Shown: positions 38,480-48,401, numbered from the stretch's first letter. The stretch: DNA of 64,000 nt from Hyphomicrobium denitrificans 1NES1 (GCF_000230975.2 NC_021172.1:3348001-3412000), one strand, 5' to 3'. The notes: generated by a model not told the origin, from the letters alone. Made by a program: numbers and translations.

Positions 38480-38582
38480 GGTCGTAAAATCCTCGTTTGA
38501 AGCGGCGCAAACCGCCGCACTTGCGCTAGATATGATCCCGGTATGCTGGCCTTTCAAGGCCTCCAAAACAACAGGTTAATTT

Positions 38583-41165
38583 TTACTCGGAGCGGAGATA
38601 AGGGACTGGTGGCGCCCTTAGAACGGCCCAGGTGCCGATACCTCCGAAGGCGGTGATCATCAGCGCGGCGATGGCCAGCGTCTCGAGAACGGCGTTTACC
38701 GAGAAAACGAAATCGATCTCCATGACACGGGTGACTGCGACCCAGGCAATCAGGCTCCCGAGCGCAATCGCAACCGACGCTGCGATGACCGCCAGCAGCG
38801 CATACTCGAAGGCGTGGGCTTTCAGGATCTGGCGCCGTCGGGCGCCGATCGTTTTTAAGATGACGGCTTCGAGGATGCGCCGCCGCTGCGCGGTCGCAAG
38901 GGCTCCCGCCAGCACCAGCGCGCCGGCCGCCAGAGTCACGCTGCCCGCAGCCTGGACGGCGACCATGACCTTCGCGACGATCTTGTTGAACTGATCGATG
39001 GCGTCGCGGACGCGGATCGCTGTGACCGAGGGATAGGCGCGCCCCAGGTCCCGGACCATTGCGGTTTCCACCGTGCGCGAGGTTGCAGAGGGAAGCCGCA
39101 GCGTTGCCAGCATGTTATGCGGTGCCGCCGACAGCGTGTTCGGTGAGAACACCATGATGAAGTTGAGCGCCAGGCTCTCCCAGTTGACCTCACGCAGATT
39201 GGCGATTTTGGCCTCGACGTTGCGGCCAAGGACGTTGACCGTCACACTGTCGCCGATCCCAAGCCCAAGCTTTTTGGCAATCTCACCTTCGAACGAAACA
39301 AGCGGCGGGCCCTGATAATCCTTGGGCCACCATGAGCCAGCCGTCAGCGCCGAGCCCTCGGGTATCGTGTCAGCGTAGCTCAGGCCGCGGTCGCCGTTCA
39401 AAACCCACTGGACGTCGGCCGGGACTTTGGCGTTTTCGACCGGCGTGCCCTTCAGCGAAACCAGCCGGCCTCTGAGCATCGGCGCGTCGATCAGCTTCGT
39501 GCCTGGAATGTCCCTAAGGATCTTAGCTTTCACCGCATCGAACTCATCAGGTGCGATGTCGAGCAGGAAATAATCCGGCGCCTGTTCCGGAAGCCGCTCA
39601 TTGAGGTCCGCGACCAGAGCGGCGTTTGCCAGCGCGACGGCGACCAGCAGCGAAAGTCCCGTTCCAAGCGACAGGATGACAGATCGCGTCAGTCCGTCGG
39701 GCGCCGCGATGTTCCGCAGCGCCAGTGCCAGCTCAGGCGCCGAGGGTCGAGGGATGCGCTTCACAAGACGTGCGATAGCGCCGCCGAGCCATCCGAAGAC
39801 GGCAAGCATGACGACAAGGCTGATTGCGATATAGACGGCGATGTTATGCGGTTCGGACGTCGCGACGGCAATGGCGAACAACAATGCGGTCAGCGCCGCC
39901 GTCGCGATAACGATTGATGTGCGTGGGCGACCACTGACGGCGTTGATCGAATCGCGAAAGAGCACGGCGGCGCGGACGTTCTCGACGCGGCCCAACGGCC
40001 AAAGCGCAAAGATGAGTGCCACGAGCAAGCCGTAGAGCGCCGCAATTCCGAGACTTCCCGGAGATACTTGAATGCCCGCATGGACCGGCAATAGGTCACC
40101 GTAAAAGCCTTCGACGAGCGGCGGCGCCGCGATGCCGAGCGCGAGCCCGATGGTGATGCCGATGGCGGCCATCAAGACGATCTGAACCAGGAAGATGCCG
40201 ACGATCTGCGTACCGGATGCGCCGAGACTACGAAACGTCGCGACGACCTTGACGCGCTTGTCGATAAATGTCGCGACGGCGCTCGCAATGCCGACGCCAC
40301 CGACAAGCAGCGATGCGAGTCCTATGAGGATCAGGAATTGGCGGAGCCGTTCCAGCGTGCGCGTGATTTGGGGCGAGGGATCATAGCGGTCGACACTGGT
40401 AAAGCCCGCCGTGGGCAGCTTTTGTTCGACGGATTTCCTGAGATTCGCGAGGGTTTCTCTATCCGACGGCGCATCGGGCGGGAGCTTGACGGCATAGCGC
40501 CAGCGAATGAGCGTCCCCGGTTTTACGAGCGCAGTTTTATCGAGCGTGGCCAACGAGACGAAAATCCGAGGACCGTAAGTCAGGCGATCCGCAACGGCAT
40601 CGGGCTCGGCTTTCAAGACGCCGCGAACTTCGATTTCTGCCTGGCCGATGCGGAAGCGTTCGCCGACCTTCAGGCCAAGGCGTTCGAGAAGCATGGGATC
40701 GACGACGGCGCCGTTGTCAGTAATCGCATCGCGGAAGGATTTGCCGTCCTCGATCGTCGTTTCACCTGACAAGGGATAGGCAGCATCGACAGCCTTCAAC
40801 TCTGCCAAGGCCTGATCCGAGCCGTCGAGGCGACGCGCCATCGTCCGCATCGTCGACGTCTCACTGACGCGCCCGAGGGTGCGGAAGAGTGCCCATTCCT
40901 CCGGAGACGCGCGGTTATGCATGCGCGCGAACGTTACGTCGCCACCAAGAATGGTTTCGCCCTGGCTCGCGAGCCCAGCACGCAAAGCATCGGCGAGCGC
41001 TCCGACAGCTGCAATCACCATCACGCCCAGCGCAAGACAGGCGATGAAGATGCGGAATCCTTTAAGCCCGCTGCGCAGCTCGCGTGCACCGAGCTTCAAA
41101 ATCGTTTTCAGGCCTGACCAGCGGGATGGCGTCAGATTTGTGCGCGGTTCGAGGGCAAGCGTCAC
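38583..41165 (-). CDS. ABC transporter permease, FtsX-like (YbbP type)
   Basis: The 860-residue inner-membrane protein has the YbbP layout: an N-terminal helix (FRIFIACLALGVMVIAAVGALADAL), a periplasmic MacB-PCD domain with a SQGETILGGDV motif, a first block of helices with an FtsX domain near residues 270-500, a second periplasmic domain, and a final FtsX block (VQAAGSVTLAAGALVLAGALATAQRRR). The GTG start overlaps the stop of the ATPase gene by 4 bases. YbbAP-type exporters are thought to act on envelope lipids or thioesters. The partner and neighbour tesA agree with the E. coli arrangement. Confidence 0.88.
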   Translation of the reverse strand: MTLALEPRTNLTPSRWSGLKTILKLGARELRSGLKGFRIFIACLALGVMVIAAVGALADALRAGLASQGETILGGDVTFARMHNRASPEEWALFRTLGRVSETSTMRTMARRLDGSDQALAELKAVDAAYPLSGETTIEDGKSFRDAITDNGAVVDPMLLERLGLKVGERFRIGQAEIEVRGVLKAEPDAVADRLTYGPRIFVSLATLDKTALVKPGTLIRWRYAVKLPPDAPSDRETLANLRKSVEQKLPTAGFTSVDRYDPSPQITRTLERLRQFLILIGLASLLVGGVGIASAVATFIDKRVKVVATFRSLGASGTQIVGIFLVQIVLMAAIGITIGLALGIAAPPLVEGFYGDLLPVHAGIQVSPGSLGIAALYGLLVALIFALWPLGRVENVRAAVLFRDSINAVSGRPRTSIVIATAALTALLFAIAVATSEPHNIAVYIAISLVVMLAVFGWLGGAIARLVKRIPRPSAPELALALRNIAAPDGLTRSVILSLGTGLSLLVAVALANAALVADLNERLPEQAPDYFLLDIAPDEFDAVKAKILRDIPGTKLIDAPMLRGRLVSLKGTPVENAKVPADVQWVLNGDRGLSYADTIPEGSALTAGSWWPKDYQGPPLVSFEGEIAKKLGLGIGDSVTVNVLGRNVEAKIANLREVNWESLALNFIMVFSPNTLSAAPHNMLATLRLPSATSRTVETAMVRDLGRAYPSVTAIRVRDAIDQFNKIVAKVMVAVQAAGSVTLAAGALVLAGALATAQRRRILEAVILKTIGARRRQILKAHAFEYALLAVIAASVAIALGSLIAWVAVTRVMEIDFVFSVNAVLETLAIAALMITAFGGIGTWAVLRAPPVPYLRSE

Positions 41166-41917
41166 GGCGATACCGCACGAACTGCCGAGGATCCGATCGA
41201 TTCGTCAGAGGCAACCGAACCATCGGACATGCGAATGATCCGGTCCGCCATACCGGCCAGATGATCGTCATGCGTGACGATCACGAGCGTTGCGTTGCGG
41301 CGCCGACGCAAACCGAAAAGGAGATCGATAATCTGGCGACCGGTGCGGCCGTCGAGATTGCCGGTCGGCTCGTCGGCAAAGATAATGCGCGGTTCGCGAA
41401 CCAGAGCACGGGCAATGGCGACGCGCTGTTGCTCGCCGCCTGAAAGCTCAGCGGGATAGTGCTCGGTGCGCGCCGCGAGGCCGACTTCCTGTAAAAGCTC
41501 GCGCGCGTTTTTATAGGCGTCGCTCTCGCCTGCAAGCTCCATCGGCAAGGCGACGTTCTCAAGCGCGGTCATCGTCGGGACGAGGTGAAACGATTGGAAG
41601 ATAATTCCCATCTCGGCCCCACGAAGCACGGCGAGGTCATCTTCAGACAATCGCGTCAGCTCGCGACCGGCGATTGCGACCGTGCCGCTACTCGCGCGTT
41701 CTAGGCCTGCCATCACCATCAGGAGCGAAGTTTTTCCGGAGCCCGACGGTCCTACGATCGCCGCAGGCTGACCGGCAGGAATGCCGATCGAGATGCCGCG
41801 CAGGATATGTACCGGGCCGGCTTTGCTCGTCAGAGTCAGATGCACATCGTCGAGCTGGATGATGGGTTCGTTCAAACTTTGGTTGCCTTGCTCGGTGCGG
41901 ATGACGGATTTTGTCAT
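41162..41917 (-). CDS. ABC transporter ATP-binding protein (YbbA type)
   Basis: The 251-residue LolD/MacB-like ATPase has Walker [13 protein letters not shown], a Q-loop [25 protein letters not shown], signature [15 protein letters not shown], Walker [13 protein letters not shown] and the switch VTHD. It energises the overlapping FtsX-type permease. It is divergent from the arylesterase gene tesA over 74 bases, as in the tesA/ybbAP locus of E. coli. Confidence 0.92.
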   Translation of the reverse strand: MTKSVIRTEQGNQSLNEPIIQLDDVHLTLTSKAGPVHILRGISIGIPAGQPAAIVGPSGSGKTSLLMVMAGLERASSGTVAIAGRELTRLSEDDLAVLRGAEMGIIFQSFHLVPTMTALENVALPMELAGESDAYKNARELLQEVGLAARTEHYPAELSGGEQQRVAIARALVREPRIIFADEPTGNLDGRTGRQIIDLLFGLRRRRNATLVIVTHDDHLAGMADRIIRMSDGSVASDESIGSSAVRAVSP

Positions 41918-41991
41918 TGCGCAGGACTTGTCACTTGGAAATCGAGGCTCTACGTCAGATCAATGATTTGCGTGATCGGTGGGGCCGAAAA

Positions 41992-42678
41992 ATGAACGTG
42001 CGCCACGTGCTCGAAGCGGCTCCGGCGTTGGTCGTGACATTTGCCCTCTCAATCATGGCGGTCTTTGCCGCGCCGCTCCCAGCCCGAGCCGACGCGCCGA
42101 AGCCCATCACCCTCGTTGCCTTCGGCGACAGCCTTACGGCAGGGTACGGTCTCAAGGCCAGCGAATCGTTTCCGGCGCAGCTTCAGATGGCGCTTCAGGC
42201 CAAGGGCTACAAGGTCATGATCGTCAACGCCGGCGTTTCGGGAGACACGACCGCCGACGGTCTCCGCCGTTTCGACTGGGCGATGCAGCCGAAACCCGAT
42301 GGCGTCATCCTCGAACTCGGCGCCAACGACGCCTTGCGCGGGATCGATCCCAAAGAACCCAGCGCGAACCTCGACAAGATGCTGTCCGCACTCAAGTCAA
42401 AAGGTATCGATGTCCTTCTTACAGGCATGAAGGCGCCGAACAATTGGGGGGAAGACTACGCCAAAGCGTTCGACGCAATCTATACCGATCTTGCTGCGAA
42501 ATATGGTGTTACGCTCTACCCGTTCTTCCTCGACGGTGTGGCGCTCGATCCCGCTTTCTCGCAACCCGATGGGCTGCATCCTACGGCTAGCGGCATTGCC
42601 GAGGTCGTCAAGCGGATCACGCCCGACGTTGAAGCGCTCATTCAACGCATCTCACAGCGGAAAACGGCGGCAAACTAG
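41992..42678 (+). CDS. tesA: Arylesterase / lysophospholipase TesA-like, SGNH hydrolase
   Basis: The 228-residue exported hydrolase has a signal peptide ending near PARADA. The SGNH blocks are visible: VAFGDSLTAGYG with Ser47, GVSGDT with the glycine, ILELGANDAL with the asparagine, and SQPDGLHPTASGIAEV with the Asp-His pair. TesA-type enzymes cleave acyl-thioesters, lysophospholipids and aryl esters in the periplasm. ATG at 41992 is chosen; the open frame upstream runs into the divergent promoter. thpR follows after 44 bases. Confidence 0.9.
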   Translation: MNVRHVLEAAPALVVTFALSIMAVFAAPLPARADAPKPITLVAFGDSLTAGYGLKASESFPAQLQMALQAKGYKVMIVNAGVSGDTTADGLRRFDWAMQPKPDGVILELGANDALRGIDPKEPSANLDKMLSALKSKGIDVLLTGMKAPNNWGEDYAKAFDAIYTDLAAKYGVTLYPFFLDGVALDPAFSQPDGLHPTASGIAEVVKRITPDVEALIQRISQRKTAAN

Positions 42679-42722
42679 GATCGTCACCATCATTTCGCCA
42701 TCGCTAGCTAAGGAGGTTCCCG

Positions 42723-43295
42723 ATGCCTCGACTATTCACCGCCATCGAGATCCCCGACGACATTCGAGACGAGCTTCACCGTCTGCGCATGCCACTGCCG
42801 GGCGCCCGGTGGATCGCGCCTGAGAGCTATCACATCACGCTCAGATTCGCGGGCGATATCGATAACGCAAAAGCGCGCGAGTTTGCCGCCAATCTCGCCA
42901 ACATAGAAACCGATGGCTTCGAGCTTCGCATTTCCGGGCTCGGTGCATTCGGCGGCGACGATCCGCACGCGATCTGGGCGGGTGTCGAGCCGGAGGCGAA
43001 ACTCGAAGATCTCGCGCGCGCGCATGAAAAGGCTGCACGAAATGCCGGCCTAGCGCCCGAAACGCGTGCTTTCCGTCCGCATGTGACGCTGGCACGCCTG
43101 AAACATTCGAACGCCGAAGCCGTCGCGCGGTTTTTGACGCGTTACGGCGGGTATCGGTCTGAGTCCTTCTTCGTGGCGCGTACACTGTTGATGTCGTCGC
43201 GGCCGAGCGTCGGAGGCGGCCCCTATGGAATCGAAGATCGGTTTCCCGTGCGCGGCATGGAATTCCTCAGCGAGGACGGCGAAGCAAGCTGGTGA
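42723..43295 (+). CDS. thpR: RNA 2',3'-cyclic phosphodiesterase
   Basis: The 190-residue 2H phosphoesterase has the two histidine motifs HITLRF (His37) and HVTLARL (His120). These place it with ThpR/LigT, which open 2',3'-cyclic phosphate ends of RNA. The start MPRLFTAIEIPDDIRDEL and the ending PYGIEDRFPV are usual for the family. AAGGAGG precedes the ATG. It converges on the quinone oxidoreductase gene after 25 bases. Confidence 0.92.
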   Translation: MPRLFTAIEIPDDIRDELHRLRMPLPGARWIAPESYHITLRFAGDIDNAKAREFAANLANIETDGFELRISGLGAFGGDDPHAIWAGVEPEAKLEDLARAHEKAARNAGLAPETRAFRPHVTLARLKHSNAEAVARFLTRYGGYRSESFFVARTLLMSSRPSVGGGPYGIEDRFPVRGMEFLSEDGEASW

Positions 43296-43320
43296 TAGCT
43301 AGAATTCGCGAACGATTTGC

Positions 43321-44298
43321 CTATTCGATCGTCAACACGACCTTGCCGGTGGCTTCGCGGCGCTCCAGCACACCCAGGGCCTCGACGATACGCTCAAGCG
43401 GATAGGTCGCGTGGATACGGGGCGAAAGCCGCCCTGCCGCAACCCAGTCGAGAAGCTGAAGCATGTTGGCGCGATGCCGTGCCGGATCGCGGCGGACCGA
43501 CTCGCCCCAGAACACGCCCGCCATTTCCGACCCGCGCAGTAGGAGGAGGTTGATCGGGATTTTTGGAATCTCGCCCGCTGCGAATCCGACGACGAGAAAT
43601 CGCCCCTGCCAAGCCAAGGCTCGGATCAATGGCTCAGCAGCGTTTCCTCCAATACAATCGTAGATGACGTCGGCGCCGTCGCCACCGGTCAATGCACGGA
43701 CCTCGGTTTTCAGATCGCTGCCGGGAAAGAGAATGGCTTTGTCGGCACCGGCTCGTATCGCGATTTCGCATTTTTCGGGAGATGATGCGACGGCGACGAC
43801 GCGCGCGTTCATCAGCTTGGCGATTTCGACGGCGGCTTGCCCAGCGCCGCCGGCCGCACCCGTGACGACGACGGTCTCGCCTTCACACAATCGGCCGCGA
43901 TCGCGCAGGCCATGCATCGCCGTGCCGTAGGTAACGGAAAGTCCGGCGGCCACTGCCATCGGTACATCGTCCGGGATCGGAATGAGCGCTTGCGCGTCGA
44001 CCGCGATCCTTTCTGCAGCGCCGCCCCAGTTCACATAGGCCATGACACGTTGACCGGGTGAAATCGCCGAACTCGGGTCAGAGACATATTCGACGACGCC
44101 GGCGATCTCAGCGCCCGGCGAGAAGGGCAAATCGGGCTTGAACTGGTATTTGCCACGCGTGATCAGCGTATCGGCGAAGTTCAAGCCGATGGCTTTTACA
44201 TTGACGATCGCCTGGCCGGGTTTGGGCACCGGCTCCGGCTGTCTCTCGACGATGAGGCTTTGTGGCCCATCAAGGCTCTTGCAAAGAGCTGCCTTCAT
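43321..44298 (-). CDS. NADPH:quinone oxidoreductase family (zinc-independent MDR) protein
   Basis: The 325-residue medium-chain reductase has the N-terminal GroES-like domain (KAIGLNFADTLITRGKY, FSPGAEIAGVV) and a Rossmann segment VVVTGAAGGAGQAAVEIAKLMNARVVAVASS with the NADPH loop. It lacks the structural zinc cysteines, as in QOR-type members. The C-terminus SPRIHATYPLERIVEALGVLERREATGKVVL is standard. The true substrate may be a quinone, crotonyl-type thioester or other enone. Confidence 0.85.
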   Translation of the reverse strand: MKAALCKSLDGPQSLIVERQPEPVPKPGQAIVNVKAIGLNFADTLITRGKYQFKPDLPFSPGAEIAGVVEYVSDPSSAISPGQRVMAYVNWGGAAERIAVDAQALIPIPDDVPMAVAAGLSVTYGTAMHGLRDRGRLCEGETVVVTGAAGGAGQAAVEIAKLMNARVVAVASSPEKCEIAIRAGADKAILFPGSDLKTEVRALTGGDGADVIYDCIGGNAAEPLIRALAWQGRFLVVGFAAGEIPKIPINLLLLRGSEMAGVFWGESVRRDPARHRANMLQLLDWVAAGRLSPRIHATYPLERIVEALGVLERREATGKVVLTIE

Positions 44299-44351
44299 AT
44301 GTGACGTCCCCTGCCGTTAGACACTTCTCTGACACACATGAGCGCGAGGCA

Positions 44352-44858
44352 ATGTCAAGAAAAGCAACGACTTGGCCACCGCATCCGAAGGGCTACTTCG
44401 CCATTGGAGCCGAACGCATGTCAAAGTCGCTCAATCTTGGCAACCTGATGCGATCGGCGCACGCGTTTGGGGCGAGCTTCACGTTTACCGTCGGCGCGAC
44501 CTACAAGGCCGCCGAAGCGCACGCCGACACCTCCAAAAGCCAATTGCATCTGCCGCATTACAATTGGGCGACGCCTGACGACATGGCGCTGCCGGGCGGC
44601 TGCAAGCTCGTCGGAATCGAACTTCTGGATGACGCAATCGATCTTCCAAGCTTCCGGCATCCGCTGCGGGCAGCCTATGTCCTTGGCCCGGAGCTCGGAT
44701 CACTATCGGAGCCGCTCGTCGAACGCTGCGATTATGTGATCAAAATCCCCACACGCTTTTGCATCAATGTTGCGATGGCCGGGGCGATCGTGATGTATGA
44801 TCGCATTAAATCTCTGGCACGTTTCGCCGATCGGCCAATCGGCGAAGGGGGACCTTGA
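44352..44858 (+). CDS. RNA methyltransferase, SpoU/TrmH family
   Basis: The 168-residue SPOUT enzyme has motif 1 SLNLGNLMRSAHAFGASFTF, motif 2 AAYVLGPELGSLSEPLVERCDYVIKIPT and motif 3 CINVAMAGAIVMYDR. It would 2'-O-methylate a tRNA or rRNA ribose using SAM through the trefoil knot. The target is unknown. ATG at 44352 matches the family start; open frame extends upstream. Its stop codon TGA shares its last base with the ATG of the next gene, so the two are probably translated in a coupled way. Confidence 0.88.
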   Translation: MSRKATTWPPHPKGYFAIGAERMSKSLNLGNLMRSAHAFGASFTFTVGATYKAAEAHADTSKSQLHLPHYNWATPDDMALPGGCKLVGIELLDDAIDLPSFRHPLRAAYVLGPELGSLSEPLVERCDYVIKIPTRFCINVAMAGAIVMYDRIKSLARFADRPIGEGGP

Positions 44859-45364
44859 TGCACGGACCGCGGCGCTTTCTCGCGGCTTTACCTTTTTTTG
44901 TAGTCGCCTCGGCGTCGCTCGGGGCGGAGACGATGACACGTGTCGACACGTACGGGGATTGGATGCTTCTCACCGACTCCGAGACGCCGCATCTCTTTTG
45001 CTTTGTCACCAGCCAACCGAAGTCGAGCACACCCAATAATGCACAGCGCGAGGCGCCGCGTGCCTATATCTCCGCATGGCCGAAGGACGGCATCCGGGGC
45101 GAGGTCAGTTTCCGCATGGGATTCAAAATCAAGAAAAGTGCGCAAGGAACGGCGTCCATCGGTGCCGGCGGGTTCAAGCTGTTCGGGTCCAACGACCGGG
45201 CTTTCGTCTCGGACTCGACGCAGGAACTGAAGCTGATCGAAGCCATGCGCAAGGGTAGCTCGATGACAGTCGCAATTGCGTCGGATCATGGGACCGTGAC
45301 GGACACCTATTCGCTTGCCGGCGTCGGCGTTGCGCTCCAAAAGCTTCAGGAAACGTGTTTCTGA
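44858..45364 (+). CDS. Invasion associated locus B (IalB) family protein, exported
   Basis: The 168-residue protein has a signal peptide (PRRFLAALPFFVVASASLGA) and IalB family features: TYGDWMLLTDSETPHLFCFV, with a cysteine that pairs with the last Cys, AYISAWPKDGIRGEVSFRMG, FVSDSTQELKLIEAMRKGSSMTV, and TDTYSLAGVGVALQKLQETC. IalB members are small outer-envelope proteins found across the order, and a role in invasion is only known for Bartonella. GGGGGA precedes ATG. It converges on smr with 10 bases between stops. Confidence 0.86.
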   Translation: MHGPRRFLAALPFFVVASASLGAETMTRVDTYGDWMLLTDSETPHLFCFVTSQPKSSTPNNAQREAPRAYISAWPKDGIRGEVSFRMGFKIKKSAQGTASIGAGGFKLFGSNDRAFVSDSTQELKLIEAMRKGSSMTVAIASDHGTVTDTYSLAGVGVALQKLQETCF

Positions 45365-45374
45365 CGCGTTTGCT

Positions 45375-46010
45375 CTAAGCCCGGTGCCGTGCACGCAGAT
45401 GCACGTAAATTGCGCCTTCGCCGCCATGTCGAATGGCGGCCGTCGTATAGCTGACGACGATGCTGCGAACATCCGGCTCTTCCAGCCAGCGCGGAACGTT
45501 GCGTTTCAATACGCCACGTTCGTTTTCATAATTTTCGTAAGGGTTGTCCGACGCACTTCCTGATTTGCCTTTGCCGGTGATGACGAGCACGAAGCGCAGG
45601 CCGCGGCTCTGGCAGCGAAAAAGGAACGCGCGGAGGGCTGCGTGGGCTTCGCTTTGCCGTAGCCCGTGAAGGTCGACGCGCGCCTCGATTTCGATACGTC
45701 CACCGCGAATTTTGCGGACGCTGTTGCGGTCGAATTCAGAAAGATCGGGCGGAGCGCACCGCGAAGAAGCGGCAGGAGTTCGGTGGGCAGGCTTAGCCGC
45801 TTCGTGCTTGAAAGCCGCTGTTTTTTTTTCGCTTTCCTGCTTCGGCGGTGTCTTCGGTTTCGGAGCATCGGTCGTGACGCGATCGCTTAAATGCACGCGC
45901 GCCTTGGCTCGCTTCAGTGGCTCGATCGTAGCGGCAGCATATTTCCAGATGTCTTCGTCGTCGTTCGATGCGGGTTCCCTGCGCCCGCCTTTCCCGTGCG
46001 GCTTCTTCAC
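45375..46010 (-). CDS. Smr/MutS2-like domain protein
   Basis: The 211-residue protein has a disordered basic N-terminal half and a C-terminal Smr domain: RVDLHGLRQSEAHAALRAFLFRCQSRGLRFVLVITGKGKSG with the DLHG motif and the GKG loop, then GVLKRNVPRWLEE and IRHGGEGAIYVHLR. Smr domains are DNA or RNA nicking nucleases. The GTG start overlaps the mltA stop by 4 bases. A run of nine A in the coding strand (45821-45829) lies in the disordered part. Confidence 0.88.
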   Translation of the reverse strand: MKKPHGKGGRREPASNDDEDIWKYAAATIEPLKRAKARVHLSDRVTTDAPKPKTPPKQESEKKTAAFKHEAAKPAHRTPAASSRCAPPDLSEFDRNSVRKIRGGRIEIEARVDLHGLRQSEAHAALRAFLFRCQSRGLRFVLVITGKGKSGSASDNPYENYENERGVLKRNVPRWLEEPDVRSIVVSYTTAAIRHGGEGAIYVHLRARHRA

Positions 46011-47272
46011 GGCACGCCGCCTGCAACATGGTGTTCAAGCGGGAGCTCGACCGGCAGCAGCACGATGAAGTGCCCCGTCTGCTTGGTTATGCCCGCAAGA
46101 CGTCCCGCCTCATCACCCGAGCCGAAATAAATATCGCCGCGCTCGGGGCCTTTGATCGCAGAGCCGACATCGTGCGCGATCATCAGCTGGCGAAACGTGC
46201 CGTTCTTTGTTGCGTGTGTGATCTCTGGGGCATCGACGAAAATCGGCGTCCCCAACGCATAGTACGAGGTATCGATCGCCAAGCTGCGCCGCGGCTGCAG
46301 CGGAATGCTATTCGCGCCGACAGGGCCGTTCGCGTCGCCGCCCGTCAGTTCGCGGAAGAAGATGTAAGATTTGTTCTTCCACATCACCGCCCTGGCGCGT
46401 TCGACGTTGGCGTGCAGCCATCGTTTCAGGGCTTTCAGCGACATGATCTCGGCGCTGATCTCGTGGGACGCGATCAGGGCGCGGCCGATCGATGTGTAGG
46501 GATATCCATTCTTACCGTCGTAGGCGACGCGCACTTTCTGCCCGTCCGGCAGCTCGACACGCCCAGACCCCTGAACCTGCATGAAGAAAACGTCCACCGG
46601 GTCCTTGAAATACATCAGCTCCAGGCCCTGGCCCGCGAGCCCGCCCTGCTCGATCTCAGCGCGAGTCAGAAAAGGTTCGAGCCCGCGGTCGGTCTTGCGC
46701 ATATGCGTCGGAGAAGAGGATTTGGCTCCGCGCTCGCTCTCCGAAACGATGTTCACGAGGTCGGGCGGACGGCGATAGATCGGCACCGCAAATTCGGCCG
46801 TCCGGACGCGCGATCCCTCGATCAGCGGCTCGTAATATCCGGTCAATAAGCCCGCGCCTTTTGCCCCGGAAACGCGATGCGGGCGGAAATACGTTTCGAA
46901 AAAGTGGCGGGCATCTTTACGCGTCCGGACGCCGTTCGACTTAGCCTTGACGAGGGCAAGCGTGCAGACGCTCAGCAGATCCTGTTTGAAACGGGGTTCG
47001 TCAGGTTTCGGTTCGGAAGGAGCTGTCTTCAGAATCGGGCCGCACGAGGCGAGAAAGGCTTTCCAGGCGGCCAAATGATTATCTTCGGTCCAGCCCGCGA
47101 TGTCGCTGAACGCTATGGGATCAAACGTCACCGCGCTCGGTTGCATTTTGGCTGGCGTTCCGGCGATCGACGGCTCGGCAATGAACTGAAGTGTGGCCGA
47201 GCCTATCAGGATGCTAGCGGCGAGCGGAAGTCCGGCGCCTTTCCACCCGGGTTCACACATTCCCATGGCCAT
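46007..47272 (-). CDS. mltA: Membrane-bound lytic murein transglycosylase A
   Basis: The 421-residue exported enzyme cleaves peptidoglycan with 1,6-anhydro products. The N-terminus is a signal-like stretch (GAGLPLAASILIGSATLQF), and there is no obvious lipobox. FETYFRPHRV, LLTGYYEPLIEGS, and VQGSGRVELPDGQKVRVAYDGKNGYPYTSIG come from the MltA domain. The C-terminal 3D domain has IAHDVGSAIKGPERGDIYFGSGDEAG with its aspartates. AAGAGG precedes the ATG. It lies in the timA-mltA-smr run near the origin. Confidence 0.92.
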   Translation of the reverse strand: MAMGMCEPGWKGAGLPLAASILIGSATLQFIAEPSIAGTPAKMQPSAVTFDPIAFSDIAGWTEDNHLAAWKAFLASCGPILKTAPSEPKPDEPRFKQDLLSVCTLALVKAKSNGVRTRKDARHFFETYFRPHRVSGAKGAGLLTGYYEPLIEGSRVRTAEFAVPIYRRPPDLVNIVSESERGAKSSSPTHMRKTDRGLEPFLTRAEIEQGGLAGQGLELMYFKDPVDVFFMQVQGSGRVELPDGQKVRVAYDGKNGYPYTSIGRALIASHEISAEIMSLKALKRWLHANVERARAVMWKNKSYIFFRELTGGDANGPVGANSIPLQPRRSLAIDTSYYALGTPIFVDAPEITHATKNGTFRQLMIAHDVGSAIKGPERGDIYFGSGDEAGRLAGITKQTGHFIVLLPVELPLEHHVAGGVP

Positions 47273-47355
47273 GAGCGCCTCTTGGTGCCCAATCCGCTCT
47301 CGTCCACAGCAACAGGCGACGCTCCGCCCCGTGCCAACCGGGTTTCGATTCTGGA

Positions 47356-48111
47356 CTAATTCGGAGCTTGTGTCGCGACCAATCGCCAGTTTGGATTACT
47401 GCGCGTTTTCGCCGACGAGACGTCCCGGCTGAAAATCCAGATGTCCGTTACGTCCTTGATCTTCTGGGCGTCGCCAGAGACGATTTCGCCGGCTTTGTCA
47501 CGCGTTGCAGAGATCAATTCACTGATGAAACGCACGGTCAATGCAGCGACACCGTTCTTCACTTCCGCGTCGATGATTTCGGACTTCTTGATGCCGACGA
47601 ACTGCTGATCCAGCGTCTCGCCGCGCGATTCACGGTCTGCTATCGCGGCGCTGAATCCGTCGTAGACGTCCTTGCTCAACAAATCTTTGAGCATCCGGCG
47701 ATTGCCCTCGGCAAACGCGGAAACGATCATCTCGTAGGCGCGGCCGGCGCCAGTCAAGAATGTTTCCGGATCGAATGCGGTATCAAGCTTTGCAACTTCG
47801 AGAAGCCCGGTTGTGACTGCCGGATCGCTGACCGGATAGGCCTTGATACGTGTCTCGGCGCTTGGTCCCGGCGCTTCAGCGGGAGGGGAGGCCGGCGTCG
47901 CGTCGCGATCGCGACGCGGCAATGTGATGACATCGGCCGAGGTCGCATCGGCGCCCGCACGCTGGCTGGCTTCCCGTTCACGAGCTCGCAGGCGTTCAAC
48001 GCGCTGCTCGTCCTCGTCCGTACGGTGGCCAAGCACGCTTCTAAGCTTGATAATCGCCGCAACCGCCACAATGAGCGCAATCAGCGTGATAAGATCAAAT
48101 TGACCAGACAT
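47356..48111 (-). CDS. Tim44/TimA family protein
   Basis: The 251-residue protein has one N-terminal membrane helix (FDLITLIALIVAVAAIIKL), a charged and proline-rich middle, and a C-terminal Tim44-like domain: FLTGAGRAYEMIVSAFAEGNRRMLKDLLSKDVYDGFSAAI, ISELISATRDKAGEIVSG and VTDIWIFSRDVSSANPNWRLVAT type endings. In mitochondria Tim44 docks Hsp70 to the translocon; the bacterial role is not settled. It is divergent from fxsA over 290 bases. Confidence 0.88.
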   Translation of the reverse strand: MSGQFDLITLIALIVAVAAIIKLRSVLGHRTDEDEQRVERLRAREREASQRAGADATSADVITLPRRDRDATPASPPAEAPGPSAETRIKAYPVSDPAVTTGLLEVAKLDTAFDPETFLTGAGRAYEMIVSAFAEGNRRMLKDLLSKDVYDGFSAAIADRESRGETLDQQFVGIKKSEIIDAEVKNGVAALTVRFISELISATRDKAGEIVSGDAQKIKDVTDIWIFSRDVSSAKTRSNPNWRLVATQAPN

Positions 48112-48401
48112 TCTTAAGGCTTGAGCCTCCGGTGGTAGCGGCGGGCTAAATTGTCGCGTCGAATTGCCCGTGTCGTCGCTTCGTATCTAAGGCCTCGCGG
48201 CCGACATTTGTAGGTTTGACTGTATACCAGTTGTCGAACGTGAAGTCTCGCGGACGGACTTTGGTAGGATGTTTACTGACTTGCAGCCTCTTATGGCGAT
48301 TGTGGTGAATAGCGTTGAAAACGACCAGCAGGGCCCTAGGGCGGCCAGTGGCTCGTTTGGCCCATCCGCGCTAAGGTGCCGCAACGCATTGGCGAGAGCT
48401 T

